Shown here one piece after another: positions 1 to 13,274 of a DNA stretch of 64,000 nucleotides. Every line of letters begins with the position of its first letter. The stretch's first letter is position 1. Origin of the DNA: Rhynchospora pubera (taxonomy: Eukaryota; Streptophyta; Magnoliopsida; Poales; Cyperaceae); the NCBI GenBank assembly GCA_028095005.1, contig CM051459.1, positions 21,624,699-21,688,698 on the forward strand, read 5' to 3'. The position numbers and the translations under genes are program-made. Below the pieces are notes generated by a model. It was not told the origin of the DNA. It did not search any database and saw only the letters and a program-made list of their open reading frames with translations.

Positions 1-210
1 CTATGGATTGACAGTCCTAATCTAAATTCAATTTTTGAGAACGGTTTTGCGGCATGAATTGGAAGTGGGTATATGGCCCAAAAAAGTGGGTATATGGCCC
101 AAAAAGATTAGTTTGGCAATCCAAAGAACGGGCTTCTTATTTTGTCTTATTCAATTGCTGAGTTATTCATTAATTAATTAATTAACAGGAATTATAAGTG
201 CACAAATATA

Positions 211-448
211 CCATTCCAGCCATCGCTAAATACAAAGTGAACATATACAGCAAATAAGGTGAACATATAGACTATCTAAGTGAACGCTTACAACAAATAA
301 GTGTTGTCATCACTTGTTCAAAAGTTTACATGCATATTCAACTTATTTTTATTGAACTTATTTGTTCGTATGTGTTCACTTAGATCGTCTATATGTTCAC
401 TTTGTTTGCAGTATATGTTCACTTTATATTTAGCGATGGTAGGGATGG
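211..448. repeat. Foldback (MITE-like) element with GTGAACATAT motifs
   Basis: The left arm (211-285) and right arm (374-448) are imperfect inverted copies. Each carries CCATCGCTAAAT, two GTGAACATAT motifs and a CTAAGTGAAC motif in mirrored order. About 90 bp separate the arms. A related foldback with the same GAACATAT arms and a shared ACAAAACTGCAGAT-like segment on its right side is at 53278-53475. The element is non-coding and its superfamily is not assigned. Confidence 0.7.
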
Positions 449-1193
449 CAAAACTGCAGATGACAGTAATCAATTTCCACTAATTTATCTTAGCGCAGTG
501 ATTTCTAATTATTGCACGCTTAAAATTGTATTTTATATTGTATGAACCGTGAACTATAAGAACCTCCAAAACAAAGCATCATGGTGTGGTGACTGTTGGG
601 TGGCGATTTATCATTTATCAGTGATAAACGGTAATGAAATGGTTATGCTGTGAAGAAATAGTAATTGAACAGATAAAATCGTAGTGTGGTATGAACAAAA
701 ATTAAGATAATACGATAAAATAGGAAAAAAAAGTTTTTTAAAAGCTTGATTTTATTTTAACCATATAGAAATTGCATGTCCCATAAATAATGTTAGAATT
801 TTGATGGCGTAGTCTATACTTCTCTCTCAGGGATCATGTTCAGTGCCATTTTGTTTGGCCATTGAAACACATCATATTCATCCTATGAATCTAGGATGAT
901 CTGCCCCGTTCATCACAAAATCATTTTAGTCGACGTATAAGATGACACCGCACGAGAAAAAAAAAATGACGGTCCATGCAATAAATGTTACACCGCAAAG
1001 CGCAAACAAAGCCTCTCTCCCTCCACTGGACAGGCTCTCTCAACCGAAACTCCATCAAACAAATGCACCTCCCCGCCTTCCCCTTTCCCTCTTTCTTTTC
1101 TCGTTAGGGTTTTTTCCTCCCTTTTTTATTTTCATTTTTCTTTTTCTCCTTTCTCTCTCTCTCACTTCCAATCGGACTTCCTTTACTTCTCAC

Positions 1194-1196
<3 letters not shown>

Positions 1197-1227
<31 letters not shown>
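1197..1227 (+). repeat. (TC)n microsatellite in the DPB 5' leader
   Basis: About 15 uninterrupted TC units end 12 bases before the DPB start codon, at the end of a longer pyrimidine-rich leader. Such tracts are common in plant 5' UTRs and vary in length between alleles. Confidence 0.85.
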
Positions 1228-1231
<4 letters not shown>

Positions 1232-1238
1232 TGGGGAC

Positions 1239-4200
1239 ATGGTTGTCACCGCCGCCGCCGGCACGACCAGCGGCGGTCGCGCTTCCTGGGGAACACCTCC
1301 TATCTCTGCCAGTGGGGCCCACTCCGCATCTACGAGTGGCAGCGCGGGCTCTCCTCCGACTCACTCAGCTGCTCCAGCGCCCCCCGCGATGACGACTCCT
1401 GCCAGCGACAGCACCTTTGTCAGACTCAACAACCTAGATATCCACGCTGATGAGGCACCAGCCTCTTCTCAGGCTACTGCCAGGTTGCCTTTTCTCTCTT
1501 CACATTTTCTTCATTCAGATCCATTCCTGTACATGTTTTGTATTAGAGTTTCCTTTGTGCTTACTGAGATCGACCTTAGTCAGTAGTCTGAAGGAGTAGG
1601 GTTATGATCAAGTGATTGACTGATCTAGACACTTTTTTGTATACTTTGATTTGTGTTGGATTCGGTGAAGTGTTTACCCTTTTTGGTTTGTTATCTGTAT
1701 AAGTTGTGGGTAATTCCACCATAAGCCTAATTCTTGTGCTTTTCAGTGGTAGTTTCAAGGTTTAGACTTTCAGATCTGATACATGAATTGGTTATGCATG
1801 AAATTGAGACTTCAACATTGTATCAGTTGGTTTTTTGTACTGATTTTCACACTGGTTTGCTAAGTTTGTATGTCATTTGTTTATTTTGTCTTTAGATATG
1901 TGTTCCCACAGATTAACTGGAGCATAGTTGAGAATTTAATATCTTCTTAATCCTGAGTCTCAGTACTTGAGTGTACCTAACATGCATTTTTTGTTTTGCT
2001 CCCTAATAGTAAGAAGAAAAAGAGGGGAGCTCGAGCTGTTGGCCCTGATAAAGGTGGCAGGGGTTTACGTCAATTTAGCATGAGAGGTGAGCAACTTCTA
2101 CATATAAATTTAATTTTAGCTTTCGCAAGCTACCATTAGTTTGTTTTCGGTTTAAATGGGTGTGCAAGATGATCTGAATTGAGACTCCAATGGGATATTA
2201 GTTATAACTATTCATTTGAAGAACTTTTTTTTTAAGATTAAGAATTTTATACTTGACTGATATTGTTTATTGTCATTCAGTTTGTGAAAAAGTTGAAAGC
2301 AAGGGAAGGACGACCTACAATGAGGTATATAGGTGCACTTAATCTTTAATCTTTATTTATTTTTTGTTTCTTCTGCCTGCTATTGGATTGGCATTTGTAC
2401 CTGTGGTTCCATTTTCTTAAACCATCAATCTAATATATCAGTGATAAAAAAAAAAATCTCAGAAAAGATTAAGGAAAGTATAACAAAAGCAGCAAAACTG
2501 ATAAAGTCTCAATTCCTATATCCTCCTTTCATTTACATAGTTTTAGAAATTGCACATTATACTATCTGTGTATAATCCTGTTTTAAACTTAAACTTGCTT
2601 CATTCATTGTAGATGTCACTGCTAAATAATTTTGTAGTTCCACATTATAGTGTCACCATCTCTTCTGCAAAGTTGAAGAATTACTCATTCTTGTTGATGC
2701 TTCTGATATACCCTTTATGCACAAAATAAATTTTGGAATTGCACCTTATATTCTTAATTGTATGCTTTCTTTTTTCTTTATTCATTTGATTGACACAAAC
2801 TTCCAATAGGTGGCTGATGAGCTTGTAGCCGAATTTGCTGATCCTACTAGCAGTTTTTCATCTCCAGATCAGGTAAACGAATCTTTTTTATAATAATGGA
2901 TTAAGGTATTTTCCCACTTTAATTTAGAGCCTTTTTCTTTTCCTGATACCATGAGACATACTAGATTTTGTCTGAAACTCTGAATGTTCCACAAATATTA
3001 TCTGGTCTCCTTCATTTTTCTGCATTGCTTTTAATTTTCTACTGGGTGTCTTTTTGAAGGGGCATATACTCTCTGATTTTACCAATATCATTTTTGAACT
3101 GTAACATGTTAAAAAAAATATTGCAGCAACAATATGATGAGAAAAACATACGCCGAAGAGTATATGATGCCCTAAATGTTCTCATGGCCATGGACATAAT
3201 ATCTAAAGATAAGAAGGAAATACAATGGAAAGGCTTGCCTCGCACCAGTCTAAACGATGTTGAGGAATTGAAGGTGCATTTGTTTGTTGTCTGTACCATT
3301 ATCAGTTTTTTCACTGTTGCAGTGTTTATTTAACTTTAATTATTACAGACAGAACTAGCGGGACTAAAAAGTAGAATAGACAAAAAAGCTGCATATCTAC
3401 AAGAGTTACAAGACCAAGTAAGAACATTTAGCTCTATTTACTGGACAGCTTTGGTTTTTACCGAGCATATGTTATTTCATTATATATTAGTCTTTTGTGA
3501 TTGTACCAGTCTGCAAGTAACACATGGTATTCTCATGTTTCTTCAAAACTCGCTAATCTTTTTTACATTACCTTTTGACAAAGTTTAACTGCCAATGTTC
3601 TTGGGCATGTGTTGCTTTATGTCTGTGCTTTTGTTTCTTCCTCGAATGTGCTTTTCTTTTCTTTGGTCAAAATAAACAAAACCAAGCCACACAAATTTTA
3701 TGTTTAGGATCAGATCTGATATGAAGCTGTTGGTTTGAGTTAACAAAATAGTTAGGAATAATTTTTTATCTTCCCTTTTTTGTCTTGTGCTAACCTAGCT
3801 TATCATTTTCGGTTGTTACCTGCTCACAATCTGAAATGTTTCTAGGTGTTGTTTGCTATCTTGAGAAATATTGGTTATTGCTTACAAAACTCTCTCGTTT
3901 CTTATTGAAAAGTTTTCCATTTTTTTTTCTATCAGGCATTAGGTCTCCAAAACTTAGTTCAAAGAAATGAACAGCTGTATGGATCGGGAAATGCACCTTC
4001 AGGAGGAGTTGCATTGCCCTTTATCTTGGTTCAGGTAACCATTTCTACATATTTCAGTTATTTTTCCCTTATAAAAAGATATTGAATTTTCCCTGTTCCA
4101 AAGGATTAGTCTATTTATGTACAAAATTTCAAAATTTTGAAAACAGACGCGTCCCCATGCAACTGTGGAGGTGGAGATATCAGAAGACATGCAACTGGTA

Positions 4201-4660
4201 CATTTTGACTTCAACAGGTATAGTATCATTTTTCAATTTTATTAGTCACTGCAGTGTTATTTATACCAGTTATGACCAACTGAAATTTTTCTGAGTACTA
4301 AGGTGAATGGAACTGATGCTCTTTTCTTATGACAAATCCAGCACTCCATTTGAATTGCATGATGATTCATATGTCCTCAAAGCAATGAGAACTAATGAGA
4401 GAGAACAAAATGGCGGGGGATCACAGAGTGAGCATACTTCTAATGGAGCAGAGTGCTCTAATGCACAAAACTCCAACGCACAAAATTCAATGCCATACCA
4501 TCATAGTCAACTTCCAGTACCAATACCACAACCACCACCACAACCACAACCACAACTACAACCACAGAAGAGCACAAGACCCACTAATTACCTTGGTAAA
4601 CTTCCAACCTCACCACCAATTCCTGGTATATTGAAGGGTCGCGTCAAGTATGAACACTAG
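1239..4660 (+). CDS. DPB: Transcription factor DPB, E2F dimerization partner (9 exons)
   Basis: DP proteins pair with E2F to bind promoters of S-phase genes. Exons: 1239-1483, 2010-2086, 2281-2324, 2810-2872, 3127-3273, 3349-3417, 3936-4034, 4147-4217 and 4342-4660. All introns are GT-AG and the joined frame is open for 377 residues. The winged-helix DNA-binding domain (about 90-195) contains [29 protein letters not shown] and the DEF-box region [19 protein letters not shown] (150-168). The DP dimerization and conserved region follows ([20 protein letters not shown], then [16 protein letters not shown]). The match to Arabidopsis DPB recalled from memory is very close through this region. The Ala/Ser/Pro-rich N-terminus (81 residues) and the C-tail are variable. 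The tail has a doubled SNAQN motif and a Pro/Gln stretch (about 330-347). The start is the first ATG after the pyrimidine leader and the only one in frame with exon 2. Confidence 0.93.
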
Positions 4661-6160
4661 CTATCTGGTTTATATTAAAAATTTGCTGAATTATCACCAA
4701 GATTTCATGTCCGTTGTTGTAATGAGTGTGTAATTAGTTTATAATTTGGTTGGATGAGAATATGTCGTGGGGTTATCATAATAGGATTATTTGACCTAAC
4801 ATGGCCTCTCCATTGTATTCCCGATAGCTCTGTTCTCCTTTCTTGGCGAGGGATAATATTTTAGTGTAATTGTGTAGTAATAGTTTACTTTTTTGTTTGC
4901 CATGGATAAAATAGTGGGGAGATTAAGATAGTATAACGAAGAGGCCAAGGATTTTATTTGTTTTGCCCCTAGATCCTGACCGTTTGTAATTTAGGAAATT
5001 TCTGACTTGATTGTGTTGAGATGTTTTAATATTGAAATGCTCATATTAACTCTTTCAGTGTTGTAGATATTCTTAAAAAAATCTATGTTTTCTCTGCACA
5101 ACATTTGAATATAGTGTGTCATTTGGAGACGTAAATCATCATGCAAGGGCTTTTTATGTTAACAAGCGCTACAAAATATCTCTTCACAATTGAATTCCGA
5201 TCAGAAAGTGCATATCGTTAACTTTTTATGTTAGCATATTTTCAGCAAATTAGGACAGTTTAAATACATTACAGTTCAATGATATAAAAAGAATAACAAG
5301 TGACGAATTACTATTACTACTCTCGACAATATGGATATGTAATTATGTACTTAGGAATTCAGTGTAATACATCAATCATATCCTGTTTCAATTAATGAGG
5401 TCAATACGACTTTGACCCCATCAGGAACCAAAAGTTATTGCGATATATCTGATATAAGGTATCTAAATAGAAAATTACAGAGGTTGGAAAAGTTTCTTTT
5501 GATTGTTGGATGGCGACCCCACTTCGACAGCTTCATTAATATAAAAAAAGCGTCTTACAAACAGTTTGATTTACATGGTAAAAATACCCAAGAAAATTAT
5601 CTGAAGTGAACAGCGCACTTAGCAAAACAAGACCTAGCAGCAGAAGATTGTACCAGTTACCAGCACCATGGGAGCTACCAGTAATGCGGGTTGTGAAATT
5701 GTGATAAAACATTTTAAATTATCAATTACAACCTTTATATTAGATGAATCTGGATTTACACGTTAAGCCTTTTAAATGGAACAACTCCTGATTTATGCTT
5801 TAGTTGGAACAGGGAAAAAAGAGCAGGGAATTATTTTACTTTTTTTACAGCGAAGTTTGATAAAGGTCCAATACTTCTACAACTGATTGGGACATAACTA
5901 ATCGTCCCTATGAAGTCCCGATTTGGTACCACCAAATATGCCCATAGGGAAATACTCCTACTCTGATTACAGCATGAAAGTTTCTCATTTTCTCCAAAGC
6001 TTGCCATTATTATTTATCAGGATGCCAGTATATCTCTAGAACCGAATCTTCATAAATGGGAATTTGTTACCCAGATGGTCCAAATTAAATGCGAACATTT
6101 ATATACAGCCTGGATGGGTAGCCACCGGTCTTCTAAGTCAATGTAGGCACATGAAAAACA
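4661..6160. other. Intergenic, 3' ends of convergent DPB and WAT1 genes
   Basis: No gene is seen. The two flanking genes converge, so their 3' UTRs must lie here. An open frame of about 65 codons at 5412-5609 shows no recognisable motif and is not accepted. Confidence 0.5.
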
Positions 6161-9035
6161 TCATTGTTTCTGTAAGGCTATATTTGAGGTTACACTTTCA
6201 TCAATTGGTACTACTACATCTTGTTCAACATTTTGCATTTTAGAGATCTCATTGGTGGAATACAAAATTTTATGCTCTTTATTCTTGCCCCACAAGACGC
6301 AGTAGAGACCAGCAATTGTCAAAATTCCACCTATAACGCTGCATGAAGTACATGTCATTAACAAAATGCATGCTCGATTTGGCCTTCGTTAAACAAATTA
6401 AAGTAATATCGAAGGTTTATAGGAGTATATACATTAACAGAGAAAATATGATAGTGTACGCATGTACCTTCCGAGATGGACTGTCTCTCCTAAAATTAGC
6501 AGTGCAGAAAAAATGGTAAAAACTATGGTTAAGGGATTTGACATGGCAACAAAAACTGGTCCCTTCTTTTGTACGCACCAAGCTTGCAAATACCATGCGA
6601 GTCCAGCATTGCAGAGCCCCTGAGAAGGAATCATAAGGATTATCAAAAATTACAAGAGCAACTGATTTTTTGTTTGTGTTTTGGCTCTACCACGATCCAG
6701 AATGCAACACGTATAAATCCTTTTCTATGAATTACAAAAATAATGTATAAATTATGTAACACAATTTTCATATAAAATGATATATACAAATTTAAATTTA
6801 TATAAAGATCAACTCTATGCAAAAATATTAGACAATGTGGTGCACTCTGGTTGGTCGGTGAGCTGATGTAGAGATACTCTATATAGTTGTTAGCACACTA
6901 TTATTATTTCCGTCTTACTTTTTGTGATCTAAGTACTTACACAATAAACCACGCCAAGGAGTCGTGCATCGAAACCCATTTTCCATTTTGAGAAATCTCT
7001 CTCAAATGCAATTGCAGCAACAAAGGACTGAGGTGCGCTAAATACACACTGAAGTGTGGTTAGGAGAATCTTGCAAGGATATTCTTTTAGTATCACTCCC
7101 TGCATAAAATTATTGATCAAATTTTCAGCTTCTTATGCAATTTTCTTTTGGAAGAAATCCTCACTTTTTTTTTTTATCTCCATTCCCTTACAAATTGTGA
7201 AATTTGACAAAACTTATTTGCAGAGTTCAATTTTGCCCAATGACCAAAGCTTGAGCTTCTTACTTCATTTTTTTTTCCCCTGAAAGGAATGCTCATTTTT
7301 TTCGTTTTCTAAAATAATAATGAACTTTGACAGAACTTATTTAGGATCGCAATTGAGAACTTGGAAATGGAAATAATAATAACACATAGCAACAACAAAT
7401 GTTGGCATCAGATCAATAGCAAAAGCAAAAGATCTGACGAACAATTAATCACCAATGAAGAAAAAAAAATGTACCTGCATAACCAACCAAAGCGACCAGG
7501 TTGTGTTAGCAAAGAGAAGGAGAAAGGTTCCTTTGATCCATGTTCCCTTTGAGTTTACTTTGGCCTGTGAGCTACTGTCATGAAATAATCGGTGGTGATT
7601 CAACGGGTGTATTGCTGGCCCTGTGTAGAAAGCAATGACTATGACTCCAGCAAGGCAAAGTGTGACACCTGCAGCCTTGGCTATTCCATGAGAGCTCCTT
7701 ATCTTTAGGGTCTCCATCCTATTTCATGCATGGATATGTTACAGGACTTGTTAAATTAAGGTAGGTTGTGTATTCTTCAAAGGGCTAACATGCATCAGCA
7801 AACTGTGAATGACGTTTTCTGTGAAATACAGATCAATTTTGACATTGTTATATAATCAGCTGGTATGGTTTTAAATTTTGACATTGCTCCAAATGGCTTT
7901 ATTATTTATGTATTCAAGAATACTTTCGAACTTTGATATTTTAATTCAGAGCACAGCCTAAATGGATTTGTTACTAATGTATAAAAGCTTACTGTTAAGG
8001 AAATTCAACAAAATATGAGGTGGAAAAGACAGTAATTGAATGTCCATCTCAGCATAAACAAAATAAACTGACGAAAGGTAACAATGTAAAGGGAAGTGAA
8101 ATACTGAGACCCTTCTGTCCAAAGATTACTTCACCAACGTTTGAAATAGAAATTCTCTGCTTGTCTAAATTCTTAAAGCTAAAAAAGAATCAGAGTAAAT
8201 TATACAAATAGTCCTCAAGTATCATCCAATTACCATTTTAGTCCCTTGTACACAAATTGGTCAAAAAATATACAGAAACGCATGTCAATATCTGCATTGA
8301 AACTAGGCAGAAATGAACATCAGCCTCTGCATCAAAACTAACTTGGTCTTAGTTAAACGATGCTTCTGATATTTAAGGACCAAAATAGCAACTGCATGAT
8401 ACTTTGAGGATCATTTGGTAATGTACTTGAGAAATTATAAAACAATAGGAAGCAACCTCATGAGAAAAGCCAAAAAGAAAGTTATGACAGGGACAGCATT
8501 ATACGCTGCACTCGCGGCTGTCTCAGAGGTCAACTTCAAGCCTATGTGAAGCACATTTATGCCTATCGTAATCCTGAGAAAAGGATATATGGAGATTAAA
8601 TGACTGTTATGTAGCTAATTGAACAATTTTGCACTCATTTTTGAAGTATATACACAAATAACATACTTACCCTATTAGTGCAAGCATGAAAATCTTGATA
8701 AAGACGATGAAAGATAACCGTGGTGCAGTCCCCCTTCACATTTAATTATTTGTTAGGAATTCAAAAACCAATGAAAAAACAGCATATATATAGCTTATTA
8801 ATTTGAACATAAAATATTGAGTACTGTCTACAAGAAAATGGGTGGGAAAAAGAAGATACCATTTTGTTACAATAGAAATTGGAAGCAAAATGAGAGAGGC
8901 AATGGTTTGGCGATAGAAGAGGAAAACGAGAGGGCTCAATCCTGCATCCAAGGCCGCCTTTGAGACTATAAACATGATAGTGTAAATCACTTGTATTACA
9001 ACTACAACTACATATGTCTTCACGTCTTCCCCCAT
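6161..9035 (-). CDS. WAT1-related protein (nodulin MtN21/EamA transporter), copy 1
   Basis: Predicted multi-pass membrane transporter of the plant drug/metabolite exporter group; WAT1 itself exports auxin from the vacuole. The substrate of this protein cannot be read from sequence. Exons on the minus strand: 9035-8860, 8733-8671, 8573-8457, 7718-7475, 7099-6941, 6619-6468 and 6338-6161, all GT-AG, giving 362 residues. The N-terminus (VVVVIQVIYTIMFIVSKAAL, then FLFYRQTIASLILLPI) is the first EamA half. YNAVPVITFFLAFLMRMETL is the family signature at the end of that half. The second half runs from IKGTFLLLFANTTWSLWLVM to ILTIAGLYCVLWGK, followed by a hydrophilic tail. About ten membrane segments are expected. 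It resembles the Arabidopsis At5g64700 type. The copy at 20951-23147 has identical exon lengths except for exons 4 and 7. Confidence 0.92.
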
Positions 9036-12000
9036 GGTGCATGCATATGCTAATGTGCATGCATCTACTAATTAATTCACCTTGAGGGAATGGAATGGAG
9101 AACGATGTTATTAACAAAATGGTGCACATACTAATGATGCCAATGCCGTATATGTAGCCATAACAAATAAAAAATTTTGATATTTCAATGCACTTGTGTA
9201 TATCGTTCAATAGTTTTTGTGGACTTTGTTAATTGTTTATGTGGGTATTGTGACAGCAGCAACATAGGCCATTTCATAGGCCCCTATTAGTAACCACTAA
9301 CCAGGGACCAAATCAACTAATAAACTTCATGGGATAAAAAATTTTGATGGGGGTGTTGGACCGCTCGAGAAAATAATAATAATTAGTTATTTTAGATCAA
9401 AATATTCCTAGAGATTTTTTAGATTTAGATGTTTTATTTCTGACTACTTTAAAATTCGGAATAAACTTTTATTCAATGTGTTTGGATCATAATATTCTTA
9501 TAATGTTGTTGGATACTATTTTTTTAATCTGAATTAAAAGATAATCAAAACACAATATAGAAATAAAATTTTATTTCGGATTCAAGAACACTTAAAAATA
9601 ATACTTTGAAATGAAAATTTTTTTCTCAACCATTTCGGAATAACTAATTATAATTTATTCTCAAATTATCCAAACGCACTCTTATTTCAAAATACATTAA
9701 TCGATACTAGTGACACGTCGGTGATTTGAATAGTACGTTCAATAATTTCCTCATAGTTTTAGCAACTTTTGTAACAAAATAATGCATATAATGAGTAATG
9801 GGAACCTTAATTACTTGTTGGGAGATTTTTTTTCCCCAACTACTATATAATGACTCTTTTGCATTTTCAGTCCGATAAAGCCTTATAGTTACCGCTCAAA
9901 TAAAAGCCCACTTGTTCATATCACTGAACAAAGTAACTATATAATTTAAATTCTCATTATGTACCTGTAGATGGCAGAACTTAAAAGGAAAAAAAAAAAA
10001 ACGTCTCGTGTTTCAAAAAAAAAAAACGATCTTGTAAATTTTTATAGCGAAACCATCAGTAGTTGATGCTCACCAACTACAATTTGGAGGAAAGAAGCCT
10101 CATTCCTATACTAGCCCTCACACTTTTAATTATTTGCTAGGTTGATGTACTTAAATGAATCAAAATTAAAACTTCATCCAGATTAGCATGCTGGCATCAT
10201 AGCAGCGCATGATATTTATGATATAATTAACACAAAATCCTAGTTGTTGACCTCAGGTGATAGATTTCAAATTGCTAACCCAACCCAACTTATTATTTCT
10301 TTATTAAAAAAACAGACTAATGTGATTATTATTGTTGATAACTAATAACTATATCTTGCAGTTTCATTTCTCCCGACACAAAAAGGGGGGAAAGAAATTC
10401 TTCCTTGTTGGGCTTTCACACCTGACTAATGTGTTTGATTTGTACATGCGATCAGCATCCGAGTAGTCCCATTTAGCCGATTGATATCAGATTAACCGAG
10501 CCATTCATTTCAAACTTTTTTTTTATTCGGATTAAATATGGGCAAATAAATATCTTAAGAAAATATTGTTATCTTCCAAAAAAATTAAATAAAGAAACAT
10601 ATGAACACGAGAAAAAATAATTTAATTTCATAGAATGGATTATTAAGAAAACAAAATTTCATGTGGACAGCAGTTCGCTACGTTACAAAGATATGACTAG
10701 CTTTTGCTACATGCGGAGAGGTAAAAATAAGGACACTCTGAGCTGGTGGCAAATCAGAAATGGACACGTGTCGTCTTCGCTACATTACAAAGACGTGAGT
10801 AGCTTTTTTGAGTGATGGATTTGAATAATGTGATCCATTCCACAAAAAAAGTAATAAAAGGAAAAAAAAAATGCAAATGTGAAGCTCCAATCTTGTGGTG
10901 ATCCGAATCCAAAAACAATGGAGCTCCACATTCCCATTTCCTTGCAGTAGTTTTTTTTGTCTTATTTTTTTCCCAATTAATTGCAGCGTAATTGATTGAG
11001 TATGGATAACACTTATTGCCTTACATACATATCCTTTACTATGGTTTTGCGTGTCTGATTTGGATCCTACTGTTTGGTTGTCTCGTATTATAAGACATCT
11101 TATCTATATACGAGACATTAGCAGTGTGATCTTAGTCTCACACATTTCAAATAACTTTGTTTTGAGATTTGCTAAAAATAAACAATAATAAATAAATAAA
11201 AACATTGTACACTTTTTATAAAATATAATTTAATTTCAACAAATTTGATAACAAATAAATATCTGTTTCTAAACGCTAAAAACATATGTAATTATAAACA
11301 AAAGCATCAGTCACATAAAGAAAAAAAAGTTATACCAGTTAAAGTTGCATTACATCTGATACTAAGTCTAAGCACATGTTATTTTACCCCTCTGTAAATA
11401 ACTTTTTGTACTAATTATAAATGAGGTTGGCTACTGGCCGATTAGCCTTCGAAAAAAAAAACCACATGTTATTTTAAATAAGGAGAGGCAAGGAGGGTGT
11501 TTGTCTAGTCTACCGAAATTTTATGTAAAATTTTTTCACTATTTTTCATGCAAAAAATAGGAATACTTTAGACTTTTTTTTTAATATCTACGAATATTGT
11601 AGACTGATATAATAATTTGGCTTTGTACCTAGCTTTTTGGTTGTCAATTCGATTTCTTATACGAATAAAAAAAACGTAAATTGCAGTAATACGATCATTT
11701 GAATGTGCAACTAGCGAGGAATTTTCTATTAAGAAAAAAAAAACAGAAGAAACAGACGTGTACTTCTAGAACGAAACAACACCAGAAGGAAAGATGTTTA
11801 CTCAAGAAACATCAGAAGAAAGAGACTTCTTTTTCCGAAATTGAAATTTAAAGAGACGTTCACAATGAACAGCTGAACAAATGTAAAATGCTTTCATTCA
11901 AGTGATAGAATTGTTTTATTTTAATTCAACGCGTTGAAATTTATTTCTTTACATGTTCTGATTTTTTTTTTCTTTTTTGCAACTGAAAGCACGTAGGCAA

Positions 12001-12884
12001 TGTTCTGGTTTGAAATGCGGTTGTGCCTATCATTTCATTTTGTTTTCCTAGATGATATGCTGCAATAGCATTACACGAATGCTGGAAATTTAAGGTGACA
12101 TTTGGTAAAAAAAAGAAAGACAAGAATGTGCAGTACCAATTTTTTAGTGCAAATGCTATCAGATTTCGGGGATTAAAAACACTCTCGCTTATAAATTTTT
12201 TTTAGTGTATATTATCGTCACGATCCCAATATGATTAAACTTTAGAAACTAAGTTGGTGACAAAATTATTGGAGTTATCCGATAATGTTTCCATTCTTAT
12301 TAATATTACCTTATAAAAATTATATATAGAATCTAAAATCTATTTACCACAAAAGCACGATGAGGAAATATCGTTGCATTATTAAAAGAATATACTGTTA
12401 ATAAAAAAACTATATGATTCACCTGTGTTAATGTTGTTTCATTTTTCCCCGAACGCCAGCTTGCAGGCATACACGCGCCTAAAATAAAAGTCCCAACTCA
12501 GTTTTTAATCGGATTTAAACATGAATCTTCACAGTTAGAAACAAAAAAGGTTTAATTTCAATGTCTGAGGATCAATTAAAAATGAACTTTGCTTCAAAAA
12601 TGTACAACTCAATTATTTTAAAAAAAAACTTAAGAGTCAATTTTGAAAGGCCATGGGATTTTTTTTAAAAAAATAATATAAAAAATATGACATGCAACTG
12701 GAGGAATTTTACTAGAAATAATGAGACTAATTGACTCATTTAATCTATGTTGGATCGATCATAGCCTCCATGGCAATTTTTAACAATTATCTTTGAATAT
12801 AGTTGCCAGTTATGATAATTAAAACAAAATTAATTTGGAATATCTTTCTTCACGGGTGATGAATGATGATTGTGCATGTTTTGA

Positions 12885-13045
12885 TCGGGTGAGTTTGGAT
12901 AGGTGTGGGAAGAAGGGAAGAAGGGAAGAAGTGGGAAGAAGTATTGGAAAGTGTGTAACTTTGTGAAGAGTTTAGATTGTTTATAATTTTTTTTCTTCTT
13001 CTTCCTTCTTCTTCTTCTTTCTTCCAATGATCCAAACGCACCCGA
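12885..13045. mobile_element. MITE, GTTTGGAT-type terminal inverted repeats
   Basis: The ends are TCGGGTGAGTTTGGAT and ATCCAAACGCACCCGA, an imperfect inverted pair 161 bp apart. The interior contains TTGGAAAGTGTGTAACTTTG followed by GAAGAGTTTAGATTGTTTAT, which recurs in the elements at 13131, 35297 and 55486. This marks them as one family. A clean target duplication could not be fixed. Confidence 0.7.
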
Positions 13046-13130
13046 TAGAATTGGCGTTTATATCATTGTCGGGTGTACAATTTGGAAGGAAAAAAAAGGG
13101 GCAAATCCAAGCCCTGATCTTTTCATGACT

Positions 13131-13274
13131 ACCGTTTGGATCGCTTAGGAATAAGAGGAATAGCCTATTAACATTGGAAAGTGTGTAATTTTGTAAAAAA
13201 AATTGAATGGTTAGGAATAAATTTTCCGTCCGAAACTTGTTATTCTTGCTTATTTCTTACCCATCCAAACAGCC
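13131..13274. mobile_element. MITE, GTTTGGAT-type, second copy
   Basis: It opens with CCGTTTGGATCGCTTAGGAA and closes with CCATCCAAACAG. The interior GGAAAGTGTGTAATTTTGT matches the neighbouring element at 12885-13045 and the outer element at 35297-36045. The termini are less perfectly inverted than in the other copies. Confidence 0.6.

Larger units (their letters stand above)
1..1238. other. 5' intergenic region and DPB upstream region
   Basis: No gene is seen here. A near-perfect direct duplication of about 20 bp (core GTGGGTATATGGCCC) lies at 66-104. A foldback element occupies 211-448 and is described separately. From about 1070 to the DPB start the strand is strongly pyrimidine-rich and ends in a (TC)n tract, as expected of a plant 5' UTR. 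An open frame at 942-1229 is this low-complexity tract translated and is not taken as a gene. Confidence 0.6.

Noticed and set aside
942..1364. Overlapping open frames on both strands around the DPB start
   Set aside because: They translate the pyrimidine-rich leader into Ser/Leu or Arg/Glu repeats; the DPB exon explains this DNA.
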